DNA from: Pseudolabrys taiwanensis
GTDB taxonomy: Bacteria > Pseudomonadota > Alphaproteobacteria > Rhizobiales > Xanthobacteraceae
Assembly: GCF_003367395.1 (NCBI RefSeq)
Contig: NZ_CP031417.1
Coordinates: 3,038,001 to 3,102,000, forward strand
Direction: 5' to 3'
DNA: 64,000 bases
Positions within the stretch are counted from its first letter, which is position 1. Each line of letters starts with the position of its first letter. Positions 1-7,783 of this stretch are shown piece by piece. The notes under the pieces are model-generated. The model was not told the origin of the DNA. It ran no database searches and was given only the letters and a program-made list of their open reading frames with translations. The translations under genes were made by a program, and so were the position numbers.

Positions 1-429
1 TTCGTCGTCCTCTACGTGCTGATGGCCAAGGTGACGCTGCCACGTCTCGGCGGCATCATCGAAGGCCGCCAGAAGCGGATCGAGGGCGACATTGCCGATG
101 CGGCTGCGATGAAAACGCAGTCCGACGCGGCGCTGGCGGCCTACGAGAAAGCGTTGGCGGATGCCCGCGCCAATGCGCAGGCGATCGCCAACGAGACGCG
201 TGAAAAGCAGGCGGCGGAAGCGGAAGCCCGCCGCAAGCAGCTCGAAGACGGTCTCAACGTGAAGCTCGCCGAAGCGGAAAAGACCATCACCGCCACCAAG
301 CAGGCGGCGATGGCCAATGTCCGCGGCATCGCCACGGACGCGACCAAGGCGATCGTCGAGCAGTTGATCGGCAAGGCGCCGGCGGATGCATCCGTCGATG
401 CCGCCGTCGGCGAAGCACTGAAAGGCTGA
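1..429 (+). CDS. atpF2: F0F1 ATP synthase subunit b' (5'-truncated by window edge)
   Basis: Peripheral stalk subunit of the proton-translocating ATP synthase. Together with subunit b it forms the b/b' heterodimer that holds the F1 head static against the rotating c-ring. The reading frame is open from base 1, so the true start and most of the N-terminal membrane anchor lie upstream; what remains starts with the end of a hydrophobic segment (FVVLYVLMAKVTLPRLGG) followed by a long Ala/Glu/Lys-rich coiled coil typical of b' (IIEGRQKRIEGDIADA). It ends 8 bases before the start of subunit b, as in the alphaproteobacterial atpB-atpE-atpF'-atpF order. The GTG at 16 is internal and should not be taken as the start. 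The separate b' subunit is typical of Alphaproteobacteria, cyanobacteria and plastids. Confidence 0.93.
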   Translation, partial: FVVLYVLMAKVTLPRLGGIIEGRQKRIEGDIADAAAMKTQSDAALAAYEKALADARANAQAIANETREKQAAEAEARRKQLEDGLNVKLAEAEKTITATKQAAMANVRGIATDATKAIVEQLIGKAPADASVDAAVGEALKG

Positions 430-437
430 GGTCGATC

Positions 438-941
438 GTGGAAAAGCTCGTCGAATTGTTGGGCGATGCCGAGTTCTGGGTTGCCGTTGCCTTCGTCCTC
501 TTCGTCATCGGCCTCGGTTATCTCGGCGTCTTCAAGATGGTCGGCAAGTCGCTCGACGACCGGGCGGCGCGGATCAAGGAAGAGCTCGAGGAAGCCCGCA
601 AGCTGAAGGACGAGGCGGCGCAGTTGCTCGCCGAGTATCAGCGCAAGCAGCACCAGGCCGAGTCCGAAGCGCAGGCGATCGTCACCGGCGCCAAGGAAGA
701 GGCGGCGCGGATGGCCGAGGAAGCCAAGGCGCGGATCGAGGAATTCGTCGCCCGCCGCACCAAGATGGCCGAGGCCAAGATCGCCCAGGCGGAAGCCCAG
801 GCGGCCGCCGACGTGCGCGCGGCTGCCGCGGAGGCCGCCGTGGCTGCAGCGGAAAGGATCCTGGTCCAGGAGACCAAGGGCCCCCTCGCCGCCGACCTGA
901 TCGCCAAGGGCATCGAGGACGTCCGCAAGAAGCTGAACTGA
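438..941 (+). CDS. atpF: F0F1 ATP synthase subunit b
   Basis: Second peripheral-stalk subunit of ATP synthase, 167 residues with a GTG start. An N-terminal membrane helix (residues about 10-32, FWVAVAFVLFVIGLGYLGVF) is followed by a long alpha-helical coiled coil rich in Ala, Glu and Lys, and the C-terminus (DLIAKGIEDVRKKLN) is typical of the part contacting delta/F1. The gene follows b' by 8 bases, so the two are co-transcribed and probably translationally linked. A strong hairpin lies 27 bases downstream, marking the end of the F0 operon; as in other Alphaproteobacteria the F1 genes must be elsewhere. Length is normal for the family. Confidence 0.95.
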   Translation: MEKLVELLGDAEFWVAVAFVLFVIGLGYLGVFKMVGKSLDDRAARIKEELEEARKLKDEAAQLLAEYQRKQHQAESEAQAIVTGAKEEAARMAEEAKARIEEFVARRTKMAEAKIAQAEAQAAADVRAAAAEAAVAAAERILVQETKGPLAADLIAKGIEDVRKKLN

Positions 942-967
942 CGGCTTAAACACACCGACAGACGTTC

Positions 968-994
968 ATGGCCGGGGCTCGCCCCGGCCATTTT
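968..994 (+). terminator. Hairpin after the ATP synthase F0 operon
   Basis: Perfect 11-bp inverted repeat: ATGGCCGGGGC (968-978), a 2-base gap, GCCCCGGCCAT (981-991), followed by a short T-run. It lies 27 bases past the atpF stop on the same strand, so it is read as an intrinsic terminator. The T-tract is short, so read-through is possible. Confidence 0.7.
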
Positions 995-1211
995 CGTTTG
1001 CGGCCGGGCCGACCGGCCGCCGGCGGTCGGCTTGCCTTACCCGCAAGACCCTTATCCGCGAATTTCCCCGCTATTTCTTTTGCTGTGGGCAACCCAAATT
1101 GTGACGGGTCTTTGACTACCGGGGGTGGGCGCCTATCCTCGTCGCATCTGATTCGTCCGCAGCGTTCGGGGCGGTGCCGGTTGTTCACCGGCTTAAGCTA
1201 TCGGGGGACCT

Positions 1212-1868
1212 GTGGTCATCTTTGACTGCAACGGCGTGCTTGTGGACAGCGAGCCGCTGGCGACTGCTGTCGTATCGAACGCGTTCATACGGGCGGGCTT
1301 CGCGCTCACGCCCGACCTGATCGCGCGCTATTTCACCGGCCGGCGTCCCGCTGACATGTTCACCGAGGTCGAGATCGCGGCCGGCCGTAAGCTGCCCGCC
1401 GACTTCGCCGCGACGGTCGCGAACGAGACGCTGCGGCGTTTTAAGGCCGAACTGCGCGCCACCAGCCACGCGATGCAGGCCCTGTCCTGGATCCGCGGGC
1501 CGAAATGCGTCGCCTCCTCCTCCTCGCTCGACCGCATCCGCACGAGCCTGGAGACGACCGACCTCCTGCGCTTCTTCGAGCCCTATCTGTTTTCGGCGAA
1601 CGAAGTGCCCCAGGGCAAGCCGGCGCCCGACCTGTTCCTCTATGCCGCGCAGAAGATGCACGTGCTGCCGCGCGAATGCATCGTCGTCGAGGACTCCGCC
1701 GTTGGCGTGGCCGCTGGTGTCGCGGCCGGCATGACCGTGATCGGTTTCGTCGGCGGCAGCCACGCCGGCAGCCATCTCGGCAACAATCTGCGCGCCGCCG
1801 GCGCCAAGACGGTGATCACCGACATGCGCGCGCTCAAGACGACGATCGTCGATCTCAGAGGCTGGTGA
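1212..1868 (+). CDS. HAD-superfamily hydrolase (subfamily IA, phosphatase-like) with Asp-x-Asn motif I
   Basis: A 218-residue HAD-like protein starting at GTG 1212, a few bases after a purine-rich GGGGGAC. Motif I is FDCNGVLVDSE at residues 4-14, giving the nucleophile Asp5; motif II Ser is in the CVASSSS stretch near residue 100; the Lys of motif III precedes APDLF (QGKPAPDLF); motif IV is VEDSAVGV. The cap domain lies between motifs I and II, as in phosphoglycolate phosphatase/beta-PGM-type subfamily IA enzymes. Unusually, the second Asp of the D-x-D pair, the general acid/base in phosphatases, is Asn7. Substrate unknown; a sugar-phosphate or phosphoglycolate-like phosphatase is the default guess. 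It stands alone, after the ATP synthase terminator. Confidence 0.8.
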   Translation: MVIFDCNGVLVDSEPLATAVVSNAFIRAGFALTPDLIARYFTGRRPADMFTEVEIAAGRKLPADFAATVANETLRRFKAELRATSHAMQALSWIRGPKCVASSSSLDRIRTSLETTDLLRFFEPYLFSANEVPQGKPAPDLFLYAAQKMHVLPRECIVVEDSAVGVAAGVAAGMTVIGFVGGSHAGSHLGNNLRAAGAKTVITDMRALKTTIVDLRGW

Positions 1869-1877
1869 GCCCCACCC

Positions 1878-2020
1878 GTCATGCCGGCCGAGCCAACGGG
1901 TCGGCGCGAAGCGCGGCCCGATGACAGGCTCCGCGAGAGCCGGAATCAAGGACGCCTTTTGCTCACGATGGGCTGCGGCGTACAGGATTCCCGCTTTCGC
2001 GGGAATGACAGAGAGTATGT
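1878..2020. repeat. Intergenic palindromic repeat element
   Basis: The 174 bp between the HAD gene and the lipoprotein gene hold a composite palindromic element. Its right half is a perfect hairpin ATTCCCGC-TTTC-GCGGGAAT (1987-2006); its left half carries GTCATGCCGG...CCGATGAC. The same 20-base palindrome recurs at 61471-61490. It sits between two genes that converge here, so it may also act as a bidirectional terminator. Confidence 0.75.
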
Positions 2021-2042
2021 GGCCGCGCCCAGAGCCGCCGGC

Positions 2043-2720
2043 TCAGCTCTGCTTCGGCTTGCGCCGCGCCGGCCGCCTCGGCTCGGGCTTGGCGCCGAGC
2101 GGATCGAAGCCGACATAGACGACGAACGAGTCGATCAGGCCGAGCGGCTGCGGCAGCGGAAACGTGAGGTCGTTGTCGATATGCGTGAAGGTCACGCGGT
2201 CGACCGCGCTCGAGATCGTCACTTGCTCGCGCGCGAATTTCGAGACGATAGGCTTCGGCGTCAGGCCTTCCTGCACGACCGCGATACGCAGCGGAACGTC
2301 CACCGTGCCTGGCGCGCCGGCTGGCCCGGTGATGATCCGGCCTTCGATGCCGACCTTCATCGTCATCATGCCGGCGTGCACATTGCACTCGCGCGCCATG
2401 CGGATGATCGTGCCTTGATAGCGCACGTCGAGCGCGGCCGGCTCGCCGTCACCCGGCTTGCTGCCGACCATCAAGGTCGACGCGCCGGTGCGGACCTTCA
2501 TCTCGGGGCATTCGATATCGCTTGCGCTGACGGTTTCCGTGCCGCTGGCCGCGGTATCGGTCTTGGTCGCTTTCGAGGACGAGCTGAACAGATCCAGGGG
2601 CGAGCCGCTCAGCAGGCTGCTGGTGCTCGTGCTGCCACACGCGCCGAGCGCCAACGCCACGCCCGCGAAGGCAACCGCGCGCAGCCCCGTCGTCCCCATT
2701 CGATATCGATCCCCGCGCAT
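2043..2720 (-). CDS. Putative lipoprotein, conserved in Alphaproteobacteria, unknown function
   Basis: 225 residues from ATG 2720, which is preceded by GAGCTGGGGACC as ribosome site. The reading frame is open far upstream (to 3296), but that part is an antisense shadow of the acetyltransferase gene. The N-terminus is a lipoprotein signal peptide with lipobox LGAC and modified Cys28, followed by a Ser/Thr-rich linker. The mature part contains one beta-rich domain with two further cysteines (IECPEM, RECNVH) and ends in a basic Arg/Lys/Pro tail (KPEPRRPARRKPKQS). It is probably anchored in the inner leaflet of the outer membrane or the periplasmic face of the inner membrane. No enzymatic motif is visible. 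ATG 2699 is an alternative start that would still leave a signal peptide. Confidence 0.75.
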   Translation of the reverse strand: MRGDRYRMGTTGLRAVAFAGVALALGACGSTSTSSLLSGSPLDLFSSSSKATKTDTAASGTETVSASDIECPEMKVRTGASTLMVGSKPGDGEPAALDVRYQGTIIRMARECNVHAGMMTMKVGIEGRIITGPAGAPGTVDVPLRIAVVQEGLTPKPIVSKFAREQVTISSAVDRVTFTHIDNDLTFPLPQPLGLIDSFVVYVGFDPLGAKPEPRRPARRKPKQS

Positions 2721-2803
2721 GGTCCCCAGCTCGCTCTTTTTCGTCACGTTTGTGTCCGCGTTATAGCAAGCCAAGCGTGGCAAGCCCAAGGCGGCAGGCC
2801 GTC

Positions 2804-3394
2804 TCAGCCCGGCTCCGGGTCGTCCTTGAGCCGCGCGTACAGCAGGTGGTCCTGCCACTGGCCGTTGATGCAGAGATAGCCCCGGGCATAACCCTCGCGC
2901 TGGAAGCCGGTCTTCTCCAGGAGGCGGATCGACGGAACGTTGGTCGGGATGCAGGCCGCCTCCAGACGGTGCAGCCGCAGCGTGCCGTAGCAGAACGGGA
3001 TCAGCGCCTTGACCGCGGCGGTCATGTAGCCGTTGCGGGCGTAGGGGTGGCCGATCCAGTAGCCGATGCTGCCGGCCTGCGCGACGCCGCGGCGGATATT
3101 GGCGAGGGTCAGGCCGCCGACCAGCGCGCCGTCGTCGCTGCGGAAGATCAGGAAGGCGTAGGCGATGTCGCTGCGCTGGTCCTCGGCGTAGCGCCGGAGG
3201 CGGCGGCGGAAGGCGCTGCGGCTGAGGTCGTCGGCCGGCCAGGTCGGCTCCCAGGGTACCAGGAAGTCGCGGCTCGCCTCGCGGACGGCCGCCCATTCCG
3301 GATAATCGCTCGCCACCGGCGTGCGCAGCATCACCCCGGCGCCAGGAATGGCCGGGATGAGTTCGCCGAAGCTGACGGTGCGAAAGAACGCCAT
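2804..3394 (-). CDS. GNAT-family N-acetyltransferase (RimJ/RimL type)
   Basis: 196 residues; acetyl-CoA-dependent N-acetyltransferase resembling RimJ, which acetylates the N-terminus of ribosomal protein S5. Visible features are the RDFLVPWEPTWP segment near the N-terminus, the beta-strand with IGYWIGHPYARNGYMTAAV (acetyl-CoA binding region, residues about 112-130), and the C-terminal block EKTGFQREGYARGYLCING that is characteristic of RimJ/RimL proteins. It lies 27 bases downstream of the M16 peptidase gene on the same strand, the usual neighbour in Hyphomicrobiales (thrC - M16 peptidase - GNAT). It is probably part of the same transcript. The actual substrate cannot be read from the sequence. 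Confidence 0.9.
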   Translation of the reverse strand: MAFFRTVSFGELIPAIPGAGVMLRTPVASDYPEWAAVREASRDFLVPWEPTWPADDLSRSAFRRRLRRYAEDQRSDIAYAFLIFRSDDGALVGGLTLANIRRGVAQAGSIGYWIGHPYARNGYMTAAVKALIPFCYGTLRLHRLEAACIPTNVPSIRLLEKTGFQREGYARGYLCINGQWQDHLLYARLKDDPEPG

Positions 3395-3421
3395 GCGCGA
3401 TTTGGGCCGAACGGAGCTCGG

Positions 3422-4693
3422 TTATGCCGCCCGGCGAACGAGACTTTCGGCGATCGCTGCGGTGCTTTCAAGGCCATGACCCGGGCCGAGCGCGGCGATC
3501 GCCGGACGGCCGCGGCTGATCAAGGCATGGCCGGCGGCGCGGGCGCTGGCGACGGTGACGGCGTCAACACGAGCAACGATCTCCTCCAGCGCGATCGGCC
3601 GACCGTAAGCGAGCATCTGCCGGGCGAGTTGCCCGACGCGCGCTTCCGAACTCTCGAGCGCCATCAGCAGGCCGGCCTTCATCTGCGCCTTGGCGCGGTT
3701 GACCTCGGCCTCGGTGATCGTGTCGGTGGCGCCGCCGATCTGATCGATAACGACGCGCATGAGCTCGGGCGCGTCCGCCTCGTCGGTGCCGGCGTAGAGC
3801 CCGAACAGCCCGGTGTCGCTGTAAGGCATGTGGAAGGCATGGATGGCGTAGCAGAGGCCGCGAATCTCGCGCACCTCCTGGAACAGCCGCGAGGACATGC
3901 CACCGCCCAAGATGCTGGTGAACACCTGCAGGCTGTAGAGCTGCTCGTCCTTCACCGGCACGCCTTGCAGCGCCATGGCGATATGCACCTGCTCGAGATC
4001 GCGGGTTTCGACCCGCGTGCCGCCGTGGAAGGTCGCGGGCTCCGGATCCGGGCCGGCCGGCCCGGCAAAGCCAGTGAAGCGCTTTTCAACCTCGGCCACG
4101 ATCTTGTCGTGCTCGACAGCGCCCGCAGCCGCGACCAGCATGTCCGGCGCGCGATAATTGCGCGTGAGATAAGCGCGCAGCTTGGCGGAGTTGAACGAGC
4201 GCACCGTATCGGGCGTGCCCAGAATAGAACGGCCGACCGGCTGCTTCGGGAACGCGGTCTCCTGCAAGCGATCGAACACCAGATCGTCGGGCGCGTCTTC
4301 GGTGGCGCCGATCTCCTGCACGATCACGTTCTGCTCGCGCCGGAGCTCTTCCGGATCGAAGGCCGGCTCCGACAGAATGTCCGACAGCACGTCGAGCGCC
4401 AGCGGCACATCCGCCTTCAAGACGCGCGCGAAGTAACCGGTCGACTCGACGCTCGTCGCGGCGTTGAGATCGCCGCCAACCGCCTCGATCGCTTCGGCGA
4501 TCTGGCGCGCCGTGCGGCGCTTGGTGCCCTTGAACGCCATGTGTTCGAGCAGATGCGAAATGCCGTGTTCGTCGGGCTTTTCGTCGCGGCTGCCGGCTCC
4601 GATCCAGACGCCGAGCGACGCCGACTCCAGATGCGGCATGCGGTCGGTGACGACCGCGAGGCCGGAGGGAAGACGGGTGACTTCGACACTCAT
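3422..4693 (-). CDS. M16-family zinc metallopeptidase (processing-peptidase-like)
   Basis: 423-residue pitrilysin-family peptidase related to the beta subunit of mitochondrial processing peptidase and bacterial PepR/YmxG. The inverted zinc motif HXXEH is present as HLLEH at residues 47-51, with the downstream Glu ligand in the NAATSVESTGYF region; the glycine-rich substrate-binding loop appears as SILGGGMSSRLFQEVR. The protein therefore looks active and of full length for the single-subunit bacterial type. Its start ATGA overlaps the stop of thrC by 4 bases, so translation is coupled. The pairing with thrC is conserved across Alphaproteobacteria, although no functional reason is known. Confidence 0.95.
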   Translation of the reverse strand: MSVEVTRLPSGLAVVTDRMPHLESASLGVWIGAGSRDEKPDEHGISHLLEHMAFKGTKRRTARQIAEAIEAVGGDLNAATSVESTGYFARVLKADVPLALDVLSDILSEPAFDPEELRREQNVIVQEIGATEDAPDDLVFDRLQETAFPKQPVGRSILGTPDTVRSFNSAKLRAYLTRNYRAPDMLVAAAGAVEHDKIVAEVEKRFTGFAGPAGPDPEPATFHGGTRVETRDLEQVHIAMALQGVPVKDEQLYSLQVFTSILGGGMSSRLFQEVREIRGLCYAIHAFHMPYSDTGLFGLYAGTDEADAPELMRVVIDQIGGATDTITEAEVNRAKAQMKAGLLMALESSEARVGQLARQMLAYGRPIALEEIVARVDAVTVASARAAGHALISRGRPAIAALGPGHGLESTAAIAESLVRRAA

Positions 4694-6105
4694 GCCGCTG
4701 CTCCTTCACGCGCCGCACGCGACGCCGACAACACAAAACGTTCGACCTGATGCTGATCGTTCGGCAGCACAGTGACGCGCTCTTCGCGCTTCGGCAGGTC
4801 GCTCAACCAATCCGGCAGGCCCGGATCGACGCCGCAGGCCGCCTTGACCGCATCGGGGAATTTCGCCGGATGCGCGGTCGACAGCACCACCATGGGCACC
4901 GACGGGTCGCGGGTCTCTTTCTCGGCCACGGCGAGCGCCACAGCCGTATGCGGATCGGCGCAATATTCGGCCTCGCGCATCCACGTCCGAATGGTCGCCG
5001 CGACTTCTTGCTCTTCGGCGCGCTCGGCCGAGAACAACGTCCGCAGCGCCTTCAGCGCCGGCGCCGACACCGAGAAGCGCCGCGACTGCGCCAGCGAGCC
5101 CATCAGCCCGCGCACCGCGTGCGCATCGCGGCCATAGGCATCGAACAACAGCCGCTCGAAATTCGAGGACACCTGGATGTCCATCGACGGCGACGTGGTC
5201 GCGACCACTTCCCGGATATCGTAGGTGCCGGTCGCAAAGGTGCGCGCCAGGATGTCGTTGACGTTGGTGGCCACCACCAGGCGGTCGATCGGCAGGCCCA
5301 TCTTGGAGGCGACATAGCCGGCATAGACGTCGCCGAAATTGCCGGTCGGCACCGTGAAGGCGACCTTACGATGCGGTGCGCCGAGCGCGACAGCCGCGGT
5401 GAAGTAATAGACCGCCTGCGCGACGATGCGCGCCCAGTTGATCGAATTGACGCCGGAGAGCCGTACCTGATCGCGGAAGGCATGGTGATTGAACATCGCC
5501 TTCACCAACGCCTGACAATCGTCGAAGGTGCCCTCGACGGCGACGGCATGCACGTTGGCATCGCCCGCCGTCGTCATCATGCGCCGCTGCACCTCGGAGA
5601 TGCGCCCCTGCGGGAACAGCACGACGAGATCGACCTGACTGCGGCCGCGGAACGCCTCGACCGCCGCGCCGCCGGTGTCGCCCGAGGTGGCGACGACGAT
5701 GGTGGTGCGCTCGCCGCGCTTCTCCAGCGCATAATCCATCAGGCGGGCGACAAGCTGCATCGCCAGATCCTTGAAGGCGAGCGTCGGTCCGTGAAACAGC
5801 TCCAGCACGAACAGGCCGGGATTGAGCTGCACCAGCGGTGTCGTCGCCGGATGGCGGAAGGTGCCGTAGGCTTCCTGCGCCATGCGGGCGAGGTCCGCCG
5901 CGGGGATGCTCGTGCCGACGAACGGCCGCATCACCTCAACCGCCACCTCGGCATAGGGCCGGCCGGCAAAGCCGGCCATGGCCGTGAAGTCGAGGGTGGG
6001 CCATTCCTGCGGAACATAAAGCCCGCCGTCGCGGGCCAAACCCGCGAGCATGACGTCGGTGAAATCCAGCGGGGTTCCCTCACCCCGTGTCGATATATAA
6101 CGCAT
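4690..6105 (-). CDS. thrC: Threonine synthase
   Basis: 471 residues; PLP enzyme that converts O-phospho-L-homoserine to L-threonine, last step of threonine biosynthesis. It begins with the family hallmark MRYISTRG, the PLP lysine is in LAFKDLAMQ, and the phosphate-binding region VATSGDTGGAAVEAF is present; this is the long E. coli/yeast-type form. The 3' end overlaps the M16 peptidase start by 4 bases. No Shine-Dalgarno-like sequence precedes the ATG; instead a TATAAA on the minus strand (6119-6124) is only 13 bases before the start codon, so the message may be nearly leaderless. A pyrimidine-rich 120-base gap separates it from the SDR gene downstream-numbered at 6227-6928. Confidence 0.97.
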   Translation of the reverse strand: MRYISTRGEGTPLDFTDVMLAGLARDGGLYVPQEWPTLDFTAMAGFAGRPYAEVAVEVMRPFVGTSIPAADLARMAQEAYGTFRHPATTPLVQLNPGLFVLELFHGPTLAFKDLAMQLVARLMDYALEKRGERTTIVVATSGDTGGAAVEAFRGRSQVDLVVLFPQGRISEVQRRMMTTAGDANVHAVAVEGTFDDCQALVKAMFNHHAFRDQVRLSGVNSINWARIVAQAVYYFTAAVALGAPHRKVAFTVPTGNFGDVYAGYVASKMGLPIDRLVVATNVNDILARTFATGTYDIREVVATTSPSMDIQVSSNFERLLFDAYGRDAHAVRGLMGSLAQSRRFSVSAPALKALRTLFSAERAEEQEVAATIRTWMREAEYCADPHTAVALAVAEKETRDPSVPMVVLSTAHPAKFPDAVKAACGVDPGLPDWLSDLPKREERVTVLPNDQHQVERFVLSASRAAREGAAA

Positions 6106-6118
6106 TGATTAGTCTAGG

Positions 6119-6124
6119 TTTATA
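6119..6124 (-). promoter_or_regulatory. Candidate -10 element just upstream of thrC
   Basis: Minus-strand TATAAA ending 13 bases before the thrC ATG. If used, transcription would start within about 10 bases of the start codon, consistent with the missing ribosome-binding site. No convincing -35 element is seen, so this remains tentative. Confidence 0.3.
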
Positions 6125-6226
6125 GTTCCGCTGCGGCGCATTCTCCGGGCACAGTAGCCCCGGCGGCACCCTTTCACAAGGAAAGCAGCGGCGCTCCACC
6201 CCGCCCTTTTGGGCAGGGGAAGAACA

Positions 6227-6928
6227 TCAAACCACCAAGCCACCGCCCTCGAGATAGACGATGGAGCCGGTGGCGAACCCGTTGCGCATGAAAGCGTGAA
6301 TCTGCAGCGCGATGTCCTCGGCGACGCCGACCCGGCCCACCGGCAGGCCGGCCCCCGTCTTCGCCAGCATGTCCTTGCGCGCAGCCTCCGGCATCGCCGC
6401 GCGGATCGGCGTGTCGACGATGCCGGGCGATACGCAGTTCACCCGCACCGGTGCAAGCTCGAGCGCCAGCGCACGCGTGAGCGATTCGAGCGCGCCATTG
6501 GCGCAGCTCACGATCGCCGAGCCAGGCCGCGGCCGAAGGCTGAGAAAACCCGAGACCAATGTGAGCGAGCCGCCGGAGCGAATATCGGCCGCCCGCGCGC
6601 AACGCCAGGCGCCCCAAAACTTGCCGTCGAAAGTTGCGCGCACGTCCTCCATCGCCACCGACTTGAACGGACCGGAGCGGAGTTGGGCCGCGGTCACCAC
6701 GACATGATCGACCGGACCGCAAGCGCGGAAAAGATTGGCAACGCTCTCGTCGCTCGAAACGTCGGCAGGAATTGCCGTTGCGCCGATCTTGTCGGCGGCG
6801 GCCTTTAAGCGCTCCGCATTGCGCGAGGCGATGACGACGTCGGCACCTTCACGCTTCGCCAACTCGGCTGTCGCGAAACCAATGCCCGAGGAGCCACCCA
6901 CGACAACGACCTTCTGACCCGCGAGCAT
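6227..6928 (-). CDS. SDR-family oxidoreductase lacking the YxxxK catalytic pair
   Basis: 233-residue Rossmann-fold short-chain dehydrogenase/reductase. The cofactor loop is clear (GGSSGIG, residues 11-17) and basic residues after beta-2 (ASRNAERLK) favour NADP(H). The NNAG-equivalent region reads VVTAAQLRSG and the PG motif reads CVSPGIVDTPI. However, the position that should read YxxxK is VSCAN (in IVSCANGALESLTRALALE), so both catalytic Tyr and Lys are absent. Such divergent SDRs occur as a subfamily in Hyphomicrobiales; enzymatic activity is uncertain. The gene sits between surf1 and thrC, breaking up an otherwise conserved cox-thrC block. Confidence 0.85.
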   Translation of the reverse strand: MLAGQKVVVVGGSSGIGFATAELAKREGADVVIASRNAERLKAAADKIGATAIPADVSSDESVANLFRACGPVDHVVVTAAQLRSGPFKSVAMEDVRATFDGKFWGAWRCARAADIRSGGSLTLVSGFLSLRPRPGSAIVSCANGALESLTRALALELAPVRVNCVSPGIVDTPIRAAMPEAARKDMLAKTGAGLPVGRVGVAEDIALQIHAFMRNGFATGSIVYLEGGGLVV

Positions 6929-7030
6929 TCGTTCTCTCCCTTGCGTATTGTTATGATGCTTTATGCGCGCACTTAATCATGCCGGCGTTATCGCGCCAAT
7001 GGCACGCGCTTTCATGAAATGAAATAGAGA

Positions 7031-7783
7031 TCAGCGCCGTCGCAGACGCGCGACCAACCAGAAGACGTAAACGCCGACGAGGGCCAGCGCGAGCCCGAAC
7101 CAAGTGATCGCATATTGCAGGTGGTTGTCGGGCAGATGCACTTCGAGCCTGCCGGGCAAGGGGAAACCGCCGGCAGGCACCGGCGCTTCCTGATCGATGT
7201 AGAAGGGCGCGGCGACGTTCCATTTCTTCGCGTCCGCCATTGCCTTGGTGTCGCGCAGATACCAGACGTTGCCCTTCACGTCGTCGGCTGGCGTGAACAT
7301 GCCGCGGCTCTCCGGCCAGCGCATCACGCCAACAATGTCGATCAAGCCTTGCGGCGTACTGTCCGCACGCGTCGACAGCTCCTTGCGGTCGAGCGGCACG
7401 AAGCCACGGTTGACGATGACAATGCTGCCGCCGGCCAGGCGCGCCGGTGCGAACACGAAGTAGCCGGGGCCCTTAATATCCTTCCGCAGCGCCGAGCCGG
7501 CGGCATAGACCAGCGCTTCCTCGCCCGGGATGAACTCAGCGGGAAACGTCACGCGGCGGAATTCATCGGCCTCGGCAGTCTGCCGTGGCCATTCTTCGCG
7601 CGGCGGCAAATCCTGCGGCGCCTTTGCCAACCGTTCGGTAAGGCTGGCGATCAGATTTTCCTTCCAGACCTTGCGCTCGAGCTGCCAGACGCCAAGCCCG
7701 ATCAGGATCGCGAGGCAGACGAGCGTGAAGACAGTCGCGCCGATGATGCTGCCGCCACGGCCTCGCCCGCGCTCCACCATCAC
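7031..7783 (-). CDS. surf1: SURF1 family cytochrome c oxidase assembly protein
   Basis: 250 residues with the SURF1 layout: N-terminal membrane helix (residues about 12-32, ATVFTLVCLAILIGLGVWQL), a large periplasmic domain, and a C-terminal helix (YAITWFGLALALVGVYVFWL). The family signature GVWQLERKVWKENL and the C-terminal PDNHLQYAITWFGLA are present. SURF1 (Shy1/Surf1) delivers heme a to subunit I of aa3-type oxidases. The start overlaps the stop of the DUF983 gene by 4 bases (ATGA), so it is the last cox-specific gene of the operon. A second Met directly after the first could also be the start. Confidence 0.95.
   Translation of the reverse strand: MMVERGRGRGGSIIGATVFTLVCLAILIGLGVWQLERKVWKENLIASLTERLAKAPQDLPPREEWPRQTAEADEFRRVTFPAEFIPGEEALVYAAGSALRKDIKGPGYFVFAPARLAGGSIVIVNRGFVPLDRKELSTRADSTPQGLIDIVGVMRWPESRGMFTPADDVKGNVWYLRDTKAMADAKKWNVAAPFYIDQEAPVPAGGFPLPGRLEVHLPDNHLQYAITWFGLALALVGVYVFWLVARLRRR

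Noticed and set aside
2043..3296. Long minus-strand reading frame of 417 codons covering the lipoprotein and more
   Set aside because: Only the part from 2720 carries a signal peptide and ribosome site; the rest is antisense or alternate-frame reading of the GNAT gene in GC-rich DNA.
2750..6108. Very long plus-strand frames (666 and 452 codons) opposite the peptidase and threonine synthase genes
   Set aside because: They are shadows opposite well-conserved genes; their residue composition (Arg, His, Gln, Ala rich) is that of antisense translation and no ribosome site or domain is present.
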